From Deltaproteobacteria bacterium (GTDB lineage Bacteria > Myxococcota_A > Polyangia > Haliangiales > Haliangiaceae): a DNA stretch of 44,448 nt. Numbering within the stretch: position 1 is the first letter of the stretch; every line of letters begins with the position of its first letter. This document shows, in pieces, positions 8,834-17,289 of the stretch. The stretch is taken from NCBI GenBank assembly GCA_013813765.1, contig JACCRC010000561.1:1-44448 (forward strand), in the 5' to 3' direction. A program made the position numbers and the translations under genes. Below the pieces are notes generated by a model. The model saw nothing but the letters and a program-made list of their open reading frames with translations, did no database searches and had not been told where the DNA came from.

Positions 8834-10282
8834 ATGAAGAACCTAGCCTGGATCACCTCTGCTCTCGCCGCGCTCTCTGCTTGCGGTGACAACATCAAGC
8901 CGGAGCAGCCGCTGGACAGCGGCGTCGACTCGGGATTGCCTGCCGACGCGAGCCCCGACGCGCCGTCGTCGTTCACGAAGCCGACGCCGTTCGCGGTGCC
9001 CCTTTCGGCGACGGGACCCGATCAGCTGCAGTCCGCCACGGCGGGCCCGAACGGCATGTTCTACGCGGCGGGCTACGCGGCGGCGACGGTCTCCGGGCCG
9101 AAGCTCGTCACCGTGGTGCGGTTGACCTCGACCGGGATGGACACCACGTTCGGTCAGGGCGGCAAGGCAACGACGACGCTCGACTTCAAGGGTGGCGGCG
9201 GTGAGATCGATGTCGCCACGCAGAGCGACGGCAAGATCATCGTCACGACGACCGTCGCAAACCTGACGAACCCCGCCGACCGGGACATCGCGGTGATCCG
9301 CCTGACGTCCGCGGGTGTGCTCGATACCGGATTCGGCGTCGGAGGCATACGGCTCCTCGATCTCAGCACCGCGTTCGACAACAACGGCACGCTCACCGGC
9401 TTCGACGCGTCCCGCGATCTCGCGATCGACGCGCAGAACCGGATCTACGTCTATGGCGTGCAGCGCGGCGAAGGCAACATCACCGGAGGGACCACGCCGC
9501 GCACCGACACCGACTTCGCGGTGGTGCGGCTCACGGCGAACGGCGACGTCGACCTCGGTTGGGGCGGCGGCGACGGCAAGTACCTGCAGGACATCTACTC
9601 CGCGGGTGCGCACTCGAACGCCACGTCGCGCGGCATCCTCGCGCTCGCCGACGGCAGCGTGATCGCCGGTGGCTACGCGAACTCCGCTGGTCTTGGCACC
9701 GTCCAGCCGGTGCTGTTCAAGCTCACACCGGCAGGAGCGCTCGATACTGGGTTCGCGGACCAGGGGATGTTCCACGACACGGTGCTGGCGCTGCAGACCG
9801 AGATCTACAACGTCGCGCTCCACGGCACGAAGATCGTGACCGGTGGCTACGGCCGCAACGCGGGCACGGCGAACGATTGGATCTCGATGCGCTTCGACGC
9901 GAACACGGGTGTCCGCGACCTCGCGTGGGGGACCACGAATGGCGCGGTCGTGTTCGATCCGTCGGGGACGATGGCCGGCAGCAACTGCCGCACCGCGATC
10001 GCGCTCCCCGGCGGTCGCACGTTGCTCACGGGATCGTTCGGCCCGAGCAACATGCCCGCGCAGGACGCGGTGTTCGCGATCCTCGATGGAAGCGGCAAGC
10101 TCGACACCCGGTTCGGAACGGGCATCGTCAGCTACCAGCTCGGTTCGAATGGAAACGATCAGTTCTGGGGCGCAGCCGCCGCCGGCACCAGCGCCATGGT
10201 CGTCGGATACAAGGGTGGCGGAGCGGCGCAGACGGATACCGTGAACGACGACTCGTACGGCGTCTTCCTCCCGCTGCCCTGA
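8834..10282 (+). CDS. Lipoprotein with delta-60 repeats
   Basis: The product has 482 residues with a lipobox signal (WITSALAALSAC). After a short Asp/Pro-rich linker come about six delta-60 repeats of the type 'RLTxxGxxDTxFGxGG ... xxDGKIIVxG' (near residues 95, 155, 225, 295, 350 and 410), a beta-propeller-like extracellular family. It follows the TonB receptor by 16 bases with a good ribosome site (GAAGGA), so it belongs to the Fur-box operon; a role as surface partner in iron capture is inferred from that alone. Repeats are divergent, unlike recent tandem duplications. It converges on a hemerythrin gene with one base between stops. Confidence 0.85.
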   Translation: MKNLAWITSALAALSACGDNIKPEQPLDSGVDSGLPADASPDAPSSFTKPTPFAVPLSATGPDQLQSATAGPNGMFYAAGYAAATVSGPKLVTVVRLTSTGMDTTFGQGGKATTTLDFKGGGGEIDVATQSDGKIIVTTTVANLTNPADRDIAVIRLTSAGVLDTGFGVGGIRLLDLSTAFDNNGTLTGFDASRDLAIDAQNRIYVYGVQRGEGNITGGTTPRTDTDFAVVRLTANGDVDLGWGGGDGKYLQDIYSAGAHSNATSRGILALADGSVIAGGYANSAGLGTVQPVLFKLTPAGALDTGFADQGMFHDTVLALQTEIYNVALHGTKIVTGGYGRNAGTANDWISMRFDANTGVRDLAWGTTNGAVVFDPSGTMAGSNCRTAIALPGGRTLLTGSFGPSNMPAQDAVFAILDGSGKLDTRFGTGIVSYQLGSNGNDQFWGAAAAGTSAMVVGYKGGGAAQTDTVNDDSYGVFLPLP

Positions 10283-10283
10283 G

Positions 10284-10823
10284 CTACATCATCGGCTGGA
10301 GCTCGGCCGCCTGGGCCGTCTCCGCCGGGACGTTGCGCCGCGGCTCCTGGGCCATGAGCATCTCGAACATCGCAATCATCTCGTTGCCGAGCGCCGCGAG
10401 CTCGTCCTTGTTGAACATGCGCTCGACCTTGGGGAAGAGCTTCTCCTCTTCTTCCTCGTGCGCGTGGTGGCGGATGTTCTCCTTCAGCACCTTCAGCTTC
10501 GCGTCGAAGTGCTCGTCCTCGACGTCGAGGTTCATCATGTCGGAGAGCAGGCGCTTCACCGCGAGGTGCTCCTCGGTCGCCTCCACCAGCGACTCGTGAG
10601 TGTTCTTCGCGTTGACCGACGGGTAGAAGAGCTTCTCTTCGATCGTGGCGTGCGCGGCGAGGTTGTCGGCGAGATCGGCGAACAGCTCGGCCTTCTTGCC
10701 GGGGTCCTCCATCTCCTCGATCTGCTCGATCAGATCCTCGACCTCGTCGTGCTGGGATCGGAGTAGCTCCAGGGCGTTGATCATCATGTCCTTCTTCATG
10801 CCCTCCAGTGGTGCAGTCGACAT
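10284..10823 (-). CDS. Hemerythrin HHE-domain protein
   Basis: The product has 179 residues, almost all helix and very acidic. Candidate di-iron ligands are H25, H58xxxE62, H86 and the HHAHEEEEE cluster at 119-127, giving the four-helix HHE pattern. Such proteins bind O2 or NO or store/sense iron in the cytoplasm; which applies here is unknown. The start is uncertain: GGAGG lies two bases before the ATG at 10799 (MKKDMM), so the protein may begin eight residues later. Convergence with an iron-uptake operon may be coincidental. Confidence 0.88.
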   Translation of the reverse strand: MSTAPLEGMKKDMMINALELLRSQHDEVEDLIEQIEEMEDPGKKAELFADLADNLAAHATIEEKLFYPSVNAKNTHESLVEATEEHLAVKRLLSDMMNLDVEDEHFDAKLKVLKENIRHHAHEEEEEKLFPKVERMFNKDELAALGNEMIAMFEMLMAQEPRRNVPAETAQAAELQPMM

Positions 10824-10915
10824 GCCATCGAGGCAGGCCCGGGGCCCGGAAGCTGCCAGAAGGGCAAGAAATTCTGTTTCTTGCGCTGAAGACGAAAGCG
10901 CGCCAACACTCGTGC

Positions 10916-11821
10916 ATGCGCTTGTTCGCCACCGCGGTGTTTGTCGTGACGTCGTTGCTGGGGAGCGCGCACGCCGAGCCAGACTCGCTCGACGATTTAC
11001 TCGGACCTCGCGAGATCGCCGTAGGCGAAGCGATGCGCGGAGGTGCCACGGGCTCGACCGCGATCAGCCTCAACCCGGCCGCCCTGCCGCTCAACCGCGA
11101 GCTGGTGTTCGAAGGCGGCTACGGCTATCGCGCCTCTGACAGCGCTTCGCTGATCGGCATCTCGGCGTGTGACTCGACGAATGTGGCCCCCGGCTGCTTC
11201 TTCTATCAGTACGCGGGATCCACCCCCGAGCTCGGTGGCATGGAGCTGAAGCGCACCACGCACGTCGCCGGCGCGACGCTGTCGAAGCACCTCGTGCCGC
11301 GCATCATGGTCGGCGCGACCGCGAAGTACTTCCGTTACGAATCGACGATGCCCGATGACGACAAGATCAGCGGCTTCACATTCGACGCCGGCGCGGTCGT
11401 CCGGCTGTCGGAGCTGATCAACGTCGGCGTTGCGGGGCAGAACCTCGTCTCGACGCAGCAGTCCACGTGGTTCCCGCGCGCGGTAGGCGCCGGCTTCCTC
11501 GCGCGCCCGATCCCGACGCTCGCGCTGAGCTTCGATTCCCGGTGGAAGACCGACGGTGGCGGCGCGCGGTTCGGCGGCGGTGCGGAGCTGTTCGTGCGCG
11601 GCGGCGACATGGGATATCCGATCCGCCTCGGCACCATTCATGACAACGGGCTCGGCTCGACGTACGTCACCGGCGGCGTCGGCATCGCGAACATCAAGTG
11701 GGGCCTCGATATCGCCGCGCGCCGCGAGGTCAAGGGCGGCGACGAGACGCTCGTGCTGGCCAGCCTCCGCTTCTATGGTCCGCGGCTCGCGTCTCCGGGC
11801 CTGCAGTCTCCTGACGAGTGA
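10916..11821 (+). CDS. Putative outer-membrane beta-barrel protein
   Basis: The product has 301 residues from the ATG at 10916, chosen because a clean signal peptide follows (MRLFATAVFVVTSLLGSAHA). The mature part begins with a segment often seen in PorV/FadL-like barrels (GEAMRGGATGSTAISLNPAALPL) and continues as alternating amphipathic strands rich in Gly and aromatics. I see no enzymatic motif. Function is unknown; transport or biogenesis of surface molecules is a family-level guess. It is monocistronic, divergent from the hemerythrin gene. Confidence 0.75.
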   Translation: MRLFATAVFVVTSLLGSAHAEPDSLDDLLGPREIAVGEAMRGGATGSTAISLNPAALPLNRELVFEGGYGYRASDSASLIGISACDSTNVAPGCFFYQYAGSTPELGGMELKRTTHVAGATLSKHLVPRIMVGATAKYFRYESTMPDDDKISGFTFDAGAVVRLSELINVGVAGQNLVSTQQSTWFPRAVGAGFLARPIPTLALSFDSRWKTDGGGARFGGGAELFVRGGDMGYPIRLGTIHDNGLGSTYVTGGVGIANIKWGLDIAARREVKGGDETLVLASLRFYGPRLASPGLQSPDE

Positions 11822-11910
11822 ACCGCGCACGCAGGCTGCGGCGGATGCCTGCGAGCATGCGCTGGAGGAAGACGATCATGCGCCGGTGTAGGTGCATCAA
11901 GCGCGCCGTC

Positions 11911-11926
11911 GGGCGCACGGGCGCCC
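11911..11926. terminator. Hairpin between convergent genes
   Basis: A perfect 6-bp stem GGGCGC / GCGCCC with loop ACGG lies in the 123-bp gap between two convergent stops. There is no clear T-run, so a terminator role on either strand is tentative. The rest of the gap shows no gene. Confidence 0.4.
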
Positions 11927-11944
11927 CGATCACAATGCGCCTCG

Positions 11945-12448
11945 CTAGCGCATCATGAGCGCAAGCTCGCGGTCCTCGATCCGACGCAGCTCCCGGGCGA
12001 GAAGCTTCGCTTCCTCCGGCGGAAGCGCGCGCCGTGCGGCCGGATACACATGCGCCTCCTCGCGTTCGATCAGGCGCACCAGCTCTGCCTCCAGCCGGCG
12101 CAGCGCGCGCAGCCACTCGCTATCCGTCAGGTTGGGTCGATCGAGAGCGAGGGTTTCGCTCTCCACGCGGGCATGATCCGCACGACTCCCGGCGAGCATC
12201 TGCGACAGCCCGGGGATCTGAGCAAGCCGGGGCATCAAGACCGCGTCCTCGGCGTGGAGATGCGCGAGGATCGCTGCAGCGATCTTCGGAAACATGGCGC
12301 GGGCCGCCACCATGTTCTCTGCCGCCCGTACGTGCAGCGCGGCGAGCTCGGCTTCGAGGTCGCGATGTTCGTGCGCCAGGACCTGGAAGATGGTGTCGGT
12401 AGCTGCGACGGGTTCCCTCACCGTGAGCGAACCGGGAGCAAACGTCAC
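11945..12448 (-). CDS. Hemerythrin-like protein with a degenerate ligand set
   Basis: The product has 167 residues, a predicted four-helix bundle. H26/H28, H63xxxE67 (AHLHAEDAVLMP) and H92 fit the HHE pattern. In the last helix (LIEREEAHVYP) the expected His is Leu126 while the Glu is kept, so one iron ligand appears missing. It may be a di-iron protein with altered chemistry or a scaffold. It is 32% acidic/basic-rich like the first hemerythrin but not a recent duplicate. It lies 72 bases downstream of the pyrophosphatase on the same strand. Confidence 0.8.
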   Translation of the reverse strand: MTFAPGSLTVREPVAATDTIFQVLAHEHRDLEAELAALHVRAAENMVAARAMFPKIAAAILAHLHAEDAVLMPRLAQIPGLSQMLAGSRADHARVESETLALDRPNLTDSEWLRALRRLEAELVRLIEREEAHVYPAARRALPPEEAKLLARELRRIEDRELALMMR

Positions 12449-12520
12449 GCCGCGTGTACGAATTGTCGCGGCGCATACGAGCGAGCCGGCGTGTCAACGG
12501 CGCTCGATCATGTGACGCGT

Positions 12521-13004
12521 TCAGCCACGTGCTGATTCGACGAGCTTCAGCGCAAGCGCACGATCGACGCGGCGGATCAGCTCGAACGAGCGACCCTCGC
12601 GCTTCACGTACGACTCGAGGAACGCTCCGCTCGCGAACGAGCGGCTCCCCGAGATCCGAGAGGTGATGCCAGTTGACGCCGCGGATTGTCTCGCGCGGCA
12701 CGACGATCAACCGATCGTTGCGCTCGCCGTCGGTCTTCACCTCGAACGCACCGAGCACGCGGCACTCGACGTAGCAGCCGACCGCGAGCGGCTCGTCGGC
12801 GAGGACCAGCGCGTCGAGTGGGTCACCGTCGTCCGCCTGCGTGCCCGGGATGAAGCCGAAGTCGTAGGGGAACGACATGCCGAGCGGGAGGATCTTGCTC
12901 GCGCGAAACATCCGCTCGGCGGGGTTGTACGCGTACTTGGTCCGCGCCCCGGACGGGGTCTCGATGACGACGTTGACGACGTCGTGATCAGCGAACGGAT
13001 GCAT
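12521..13004 (-). pseudogene. ppa: Soluble inorganic pyrophosphatase with a frameshift
   Basis: Starting at the ATG at 13004, the frame gives a family I pyrophosphatase: VNVVIETPSGARTKY, then FPYDFGFIPGT and the catalytic DDGDPLD, then ERNDRLIVVP and HHLSDLGE. After that the frame turns to nonsense (VRERSVPRVVREARG), while a shifted frame supplies the missing C-terminus (AFLESYVKREGRSFELIRR ...) to a stop at 12521. The total, 484 bases, is one base off a multiple of three; one extra or two lost bases near 12626-12650 would explain it. Restored, the protein is about 160 residues, near family size. A strong hairpin sits exactly there, so a sequencing error is as likely as a true mutation or programmed shift. 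Confidence 0.8.
12627..12644. other. Perfect hairpin at the pyrophosphatase frameshift
   Basis: Read on the coding (minus) strand: CCGCTCG-TTCG-CGAGCGG, a 7-bp GC stem with the very stable UUCG tetraloop. It lies within the few codons where the reading frame is lost. Confidence 0.75.
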
Positions 13005-13083
13005 GCGCACCCGGGCCGTTGCACGGGTCGTTCCGGGCACGTGCAGTGCAGGGCAAGGCGCCGTGCAGGCGCTGGATTTGCTG

Positions 13084-14289
13084 ATGCGATTCAAGACCGT
13101 GCGAGGGCGCACGGTGAGCGTCTGCGCGCCTCTATCCGTCGAAGATCACCTGCTGCAGTCGATGCCCGACGCCAGCCCCGCGAAGTGGCACCTGGGCCAT
13201 ACGACCTGGTTCTTCGAGGCGTTCGTCCTCGGGAATACGAGCCGTAGCGCGCTGTGGAACTCGTACTACGACACGATGGGTCCGCACGTCGATCGCGCGC
13301 GCCGTGGCCTGGTCTCGCGCCCGAGCCTCCACGAGGTGACCGCGTATCGCGCAGCCGTTGATGAAGCGATCAATGAGGCGCTGCAGTCGAACACGCTCGC
13401 CCCCGAGCAGCACGCGCTCGTCGAGCTCGGCCTGCACCACGAGCAGCAGCACCAGGAGCTGATCCTGACCGACATCAAGCACGCGCTCGGAACGCAGCCG
13501 CTGCGCCCGGCGTATCGCGCGGACCTCGATCGGGTCGGGCAGGGCGCGATCACGCCCCTCGCCTGGATCGAGTACGAGGGTGGTGTCGTCGAGGTCGGCG
13601 CCGGCGAGCGCGGGTTCTCGTTCGACAACGAACGCCCGCGTCACCGCGTGATCGTCGAACCGTTCGCGCTCGCGTCGCGACCGGTGTGCAACGCGGAGGT
13701 GCTCGCCTTCATCGGCGACGGCGGCTACAGCGAGCCGCGCCTGTGGCTCTCGGATGGGTTTCAGACCGCGCAGCGCGAAGGCTGGCGCGCGCCACTGTAC
13801 TGGGAGCTCCTCGATGGCCAGTGGCTTCACTACGATCTGACGGGACTCGCGGAGCTCGACCCGGCGGCCACCGCGTGCCACCTCAGCTACTACGAGGCCG
13901 ACGCGATCGCGCGCTGGGCGAAGGCGCGGCTCCCGACGGAGATGGAGTGGGAGATCGCCGCCGAAGGCCTGCGCGCACGCGACGGCCACTGGGCCGACGA
14001 CGATCGCCTGCACCCGGCGGCCGCCTCGGCGACAGGACTCGCGCAGCTGTTCGGTGACGTCTGGGAATGGACGTCGTCCCCGTACTGCGCCTATCCCGGG
14101 TTCCGTCCGCTCGCGGGTGCGCTCGGCGAATACAACGGCAAGTTCATGTCGGGGCAGATGGTGCTCCGCGGCGGTTCCTGCTTCACGCCGCGTGGCCACG
14201 TGCGCGCGAGCTACCGGAACTTCTTTCCACCCTCTTCACGCTGGCAGATGACCGGCGTGCGGCTCTCCAACGACCGAGGTGTCCGATGA
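13084..14289 (+). CDS. egtB: Ergothioneine biosynthesis sulfoxide synthase EgtB
   Basis: The product has 401 residues from the ATG at 13084. The N-terminal DinB-like half carries the iron-binding histidines: H39 in WHLGHTTWFFE and H119/H123 in HHEQQHQEL. The C-terminal half is a formylglycine-generating-enzyme-like fold, with LPTEMEWEIAAEG, DVWEWTSSPY, VLRGGSCFTP and RASYRNFFPP. EgtB is a non-heme iron enzyme that joins a thiol donor (gamma-Glu-Cys or Cys) to trimethylhistidine using O2. Its stop overlaps the EgtD start (ATGA). No egtA, egtC or egtE is nearby. It is divergent from the pyrophosphatase across 79 bp. Confidence 0.95.
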   Translation: MRFKTVRGRTVSVCAPLSVEDHLLQSMPDASPAKWHLGHTTWFFEAFVLGNTSRSALWNSYYDTMGPHVDRARRGLVSRPSLHEVTAYRAAVDEAINEALQSNTLAPEQHALVELGLHHEQQHQELILTDIKHALGTQPLRPAYRADLDRVGQGAITPLAWIEYEGGVVEVGAGERGFSFDNERPRHRVIVEPFALASRPVCNAEVLAFIGDGGYSEPRLWLSDGFQTAQREGWRAPLYWELLDGQWLHYDLTGLAELDPAATACHLSYYEADAIARWAKARLPTEMEWEIAAEGLRARDGHWADDDRLHPAAASATGLAQLFGDVWEWTSSPYCAYPGFRPLAGALGEYNGKFMSGQMVLRGGSCFTPRGHVRASYRNFFPPSSRWQMTGVRLSNDRGVR

Positions 14290-15251
14290 CGTCGATGTCC
14301 GCTGCCACCGCCCGCAACCTTCGTATCACCGGCGAGGACGAGGTCATGACCGGTCTGCACGCAGCGCACAAGCGCCTGCCGTGCAGACTGCTCTACGACG
14401 CTGTCGGCGCGAACCTGTTCGAGCGGATCATGAAGCTCGACGCGTACTATCCGGCTCGCACGGAGACGCAGCTGCTCACGAAGCACCTGCCGGTGATCGC
14501 GCAGCAGGTCGGCCCCGAGGTGCGCGTGATCGAGCCCGGCGTCGGCAACGGCGTCAAGACGCGCCAGCTGCTGCAGGCGCTGACGCGCCCGACGAGCTAC
14601 GTGCCGATCGACGTCGTACGCGAACAGCTCGAGGAGACCGCGGCGAGCATGCGCCTCGCGGTTCCCGGCCTCGACGTGCAGCCGCTGCTCGCGGACTACA
14701 CGCTGCCGTTCCAGCTCCCGACGCCGCAGCACGCGTCGCGCCGCTCGCTCGTGTTCTTCCCGGGCTCGACGATCGGTAACTTCGAGCCGAGCGAGGCCCG
14801 CCAGTTTCTCTCGATGCTCGGCCGCCTCGCCGGCTCCGATCGCATGCTGCTGATCGGTGCGGATGCGACCCGCGATCCCGCGATCCTGATGCGCGCGTAT
14901 GACGACGAGCAAGGACTGACCGCCGCGTTTGACAAGAACATCCTGACGCATCTCAACCGCACGCGCGGCGCGACGTTCAACCTCGATGCGTTCGAGCACC
15001 GCACGGTGTGGAACGGCGAGGCGTCACGGATCGAGATGCACCTCGTCAGCAAGAGGCAGCAGATCGTCCGCATCGGGACCTCGTCGACGATCGCGTTCGC
15101 GCCCGGCGAATCGATCGTGACGGAGCACTGCTACAAGCACACGCCGCAGGCGATGCAGGCGCTGCTCGCGAGCGCGGGCTGGAAGCCGCGCCAGGTGTTC
15201 ACGGCGACCGAGGTGCCGTACCGGCTCTGGCTCTGCGACCCGGTGAAGTAA
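14286..15251 (+). CDS. egtD: L-histidine N-alpha-methyltransferase EgtD
   Basis: The product has 321 residues, normal for the family. It begins MTSMSAATARNLR at the ATG overlapping the EgtB stop; a longer upstream frame overlaps egtB and was rejected. Motifs: YDAVGANLFERIMKLDAYYPARTE, the SAM-binding EPGVGNGVKTRQLL, YVPIDVV, and FFPGSTIGNFEPSEA. It trimethylates histidine with three SAM to make hercynine, the EgtB substrate, in the cytoplasm. Translational coupling suggests matched production. The stop abuts the stop of the convergent gene at 15252. Confidence 0.96.
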   Translation: MTSMSAATARNLRITGEDEVMTGLHAAHKRLPCRLLYDAVGANLFERIMKLDAYYPARTETQLLTKHLPVIAQQVGPEVRVIEPGVGNGVKTRQLLQALTRPTSYVPIDVVREQLEETAASMRLAVPGLDVQPLLADYTLPFQLPTPQHASRRSLVFFPGSTIGNFEPSEARQFLSMLGRLAGSDRMLLIGADATRDPAILMRAYDDEQGLTAAFDKNILTHLNRTRGATFNLDAFEHRTVWNGEASRIEMHLVSKRQQIVRIGTSSTIAFAPGESIVTEHCYKHTPQAMQALLASAGWKPRQVFTATEVPYRLWLCDPVK

Positions 15252-15818
15252 TTACTCGCCGACCTTCTGCAGCTTCTTGCCGATGACTTGTAGACGCTGG
15301 TGCAGCGCGTGCGCCTGCGTGGCGAGCTCCTCGTACTCCGCTTCGCGCGCATCTCCCGCGAGCTTCTCCGCGCGCGTTGACAGCTGCAGCACGGCCTCGG
15401 AGACGTCCTTGGCGTCGGCCTTCGTCGGCCCGGCCGTGGCGTCGCCATTCTCGGACTTACCCTGGATCACGGCATTGAGCCCGCCGACCTCGCCGGCGAC
15501 GGCGGTCAGCTCGCCCATGAGCTCCTGCAGCTTCGTGTTGCGCGCCTGCACCGCGGGGACGTGGGCAACCACCTCCTTCGCGAGGTTCTCCTGCGCATCG
15601 CGCGCGGCCGACAGCGCCTTCACGAGCTTCTGCCCCGCATTCTGCAGGCGCTCCTCGCAACCGGCGAGCTCGGCGAGCGTGCCGTTCGCGCGCTCGAGGT
15701 GCTTCACGCTCGAGAGCGGCGTCTTCAGGAACAGGTCGCCGAGCCGCGAGTACGTGCCGAGCTCGTCGTCGAACTGCGCGGCTGCCTCGACCAGTGGCGA
15801 TGTCTCTTTCGTGGCCAT
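15252..15818 (-). CDS. Hypothetical coiled-coil protein
   Basis: The product has 188 residues from the ATG at 15818 (MATKETSPLVEAAAQ). It is nearly all helix with heptad-like Leu/Ala spacing (LAGCEERLQNAGQKLVKAL, LHQRLQVIGKKLQKV) and no membrane segment or signal. I do not recognise a family. It starts 10 bases after the stop of the PP-loop gene on the same strand, so it is probably in that operon, function unknown. Confidence 0.7.
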   Translation of the reverse strand: MATKETSPLVEAAAQFDDELGTYSRLGDLFLKTPLSSVKHLERANGTLAELAGCEERLQNAGQKLVKALSAARDAQENLAKEVVAHVPAVQARNTKLQELMGELTAVAGEVGGLNAVIQGKSENGDATAGPTKADAKDVSEAVLQLSTRAEKLAGDAREAEYEELATQAHALHQRLQVIGKKLQKVGE

Positions 15819-15828
15819 CGCGCGCACT

Positions 15829-17214
15829 CTACCCGAGAACCCCGAGGCGTTTCGCGGCCGACGTTGCCGCATCGGCGAGCTGCGGCATCACGCCGACCGC
15901 GACATGCGGGGGCATGCCGTGGACGGTTCCGAGCTCGACGAGCGCGCGCGCGACCTTTGCGACGTCGACAGGGCCAACCTCGCCGGCGAGGGCCGCGAGC
16001 CGTGGGCCGAGCGCGCCGCGTGCACCGGCGAGCGCGAGAGCGAGGCGCGCCTCCGGGACACCGCCGACGCACTCGAACGGCGTGTGCTCCGCAAGCCCGA
16101 GCAGCTCCCGGAACCAACGCTCGTTGTCGGGGTGCTCGCCGAGGTTCGCGCCGAACGTCGCCTCGAGGATCGGAGGCGGCAGGTGCGCGGCCATCTGCAG
16201 CCAGACGTACGCGCACTTCGCGCACCTGCCGCACCACGGCTTGCGCAGGTTGCACGAGTGCGTCAGCGGTGCGAGCGCGGCATCGCGCGATAGCAGCTCG
16301 AAGATCACCTCGTCGTGGACAGGCTGGAGGACGCTGAAGTAGCGGACGTTCTCCAGCAGGTGCTCGCGCACGTACCGATCGAGGAGCTGCTCTGCCTCCC
16401 AGCCTTTGCCCCACTGATGGTTGACCTCCTCGCCGGTCGCTTCCCACACGAGGTTGCCGGTGTTCGCACTCGCCTCGTGACCGACGACGAGCCCGCGATA
16501 ACCACGCGCGAGCGCGAGCGGCAGCGCGGCGAACACCGATGCGGGAGTCTCCGCGGCATGGATCGAGCGCACGCCGAACGAGGGCCGCAGCTGCGCGACC
16601 GGTGCGTCGAGGATATCGTCGATCACCCACTGTCGCTCGGCGCGAGTGCGCGCAGTGGCGGCGCCGAGTCGATCGAGCAACGCGTGCTGGTGCACGGGGT
16701 TGCCGTAGATCGAGTGCGAGTAGCCAAGCGTCGCGAACGGCAATCCCGCGCGTTCGAGGAGCTTTGCGGCGACGAGGCTGTCCTTGCCGCCGCCGGAGAA
16801 GGCGAGCAGCTCGATTGGGCCCTCGGGCACGCGCGCCGGCGGTGGCGCTGTGATCCCATGCGTACGATCCACGAACACCGGCATGTACTCGGGTAGCTGG
16901 TGCTCCCAGCGCCACTGCGCCCAGACGCGGGCGAACACGGTCTCCCAGAGCGTCACGAGCTCGGACGTCAGGTGCCGTGCATACGGGCCCAGCGCGATCG
17001 CGTCGGGGCGCAGGCTCGCGACAGCATTGAGCTGGAACAGCGCGACGTGCACGGCGAGGCGTTCGAGCAGCTCGTCGCCATGCTCGCGGGCGAGCGCGTG
17101 GAGGTCGACGTCCTCGTACCAGACGGTGACGTGGAACCGTAGGTCATCGATCGAGCAGCTCGCCCCGAGGCACTCTGCCCCACGATGAACTTCCGTGAGG
17201 CGCAGCGTGCGCAT
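15829..17214 (-). CDS. PP-loop ATPase with C-terminal Cys cluster (QueC/MurL-like)
   Basis: The product has 461 residues from the ATG at 17214; an in-frame TTG at 17220 is possible. An ATP-pyrophosphatase loop SGGGKDS lies at 140-146, and a likely zinc site C-x6-C-x2-C-x2-C at 321-334 (CNLRKPWCGRCAKC), the arrangement of QueC (7-cyano-7-deazaguanine synthase). The protein is about twice QueC length, with about 130 extra N-terminal and about 100 extra C-terminal residues. An ATP-dependent UDP-MurNAc-L-Ala-L-Glu epimerase (MurL) also yields AMP and pyrophosphate and is a possible alternative; I cannot decide by eye. No queuosine or peptidoglycan gene is adjacent. Confidence 0.75.
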   Translation of the reverse strand: MRTLRLTEVHRGAECLGASCSIDDLRFHVTVWYEDVDLHALAREHGDELLERLAVHVALFQLNAVASLRPDAIALGPYARHLTSELVTLWETVFARVWAQWRWEHQLPEYMPVFVDRTHGITAPPPARVPEGPIELLAFSGGGKDSLVAAKLLERAGLPFATLGYSHSIYGNPVHQHALLDRLGAATARTRAERQWVIDDILDAPVAQLRPSFGVRSIHAAETPASVFAALPLALARGYRGLVVGHEASANTGNLVWEATGEEVNHQWGKGWEAEQLLDRYVREHLLENVRYFSVLQPVHDEVIFELLSRDAALAPLTHSCNLRKPWCGRCAKCAYVWLQMAAHLPPPILEATFGANLGEHPDNERWFRELLGLAEHTPFECVGGVPEARLALALAGARGALGPRLAALAGEVGPVDVAKVARALVELGTVHGMPPHVAVGVMPQLADAATSAAKRLGVLG

Positions 17215-17289
17215 GCGCAAACATCGTATCCTTTGAATGCGGCCCGGGTGCTCCCCGTCCCACCCCGGATCCGTCGAAAGGGCTCCCGC

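Noticed and set aside
6490-8976. Antisense frame of 828 residues opposite the TonB receptor
   Set aside because: High G+C opens the opposite strand; the receptor has clear plug and barrel motifs.
11822-11944. Short basic peptide (MHLHRRMIVFLQRMLAGIRR) read leftwards in the gap
   Set aside because: No ribosome site; it continues as antisense of the outer-membrane gene.
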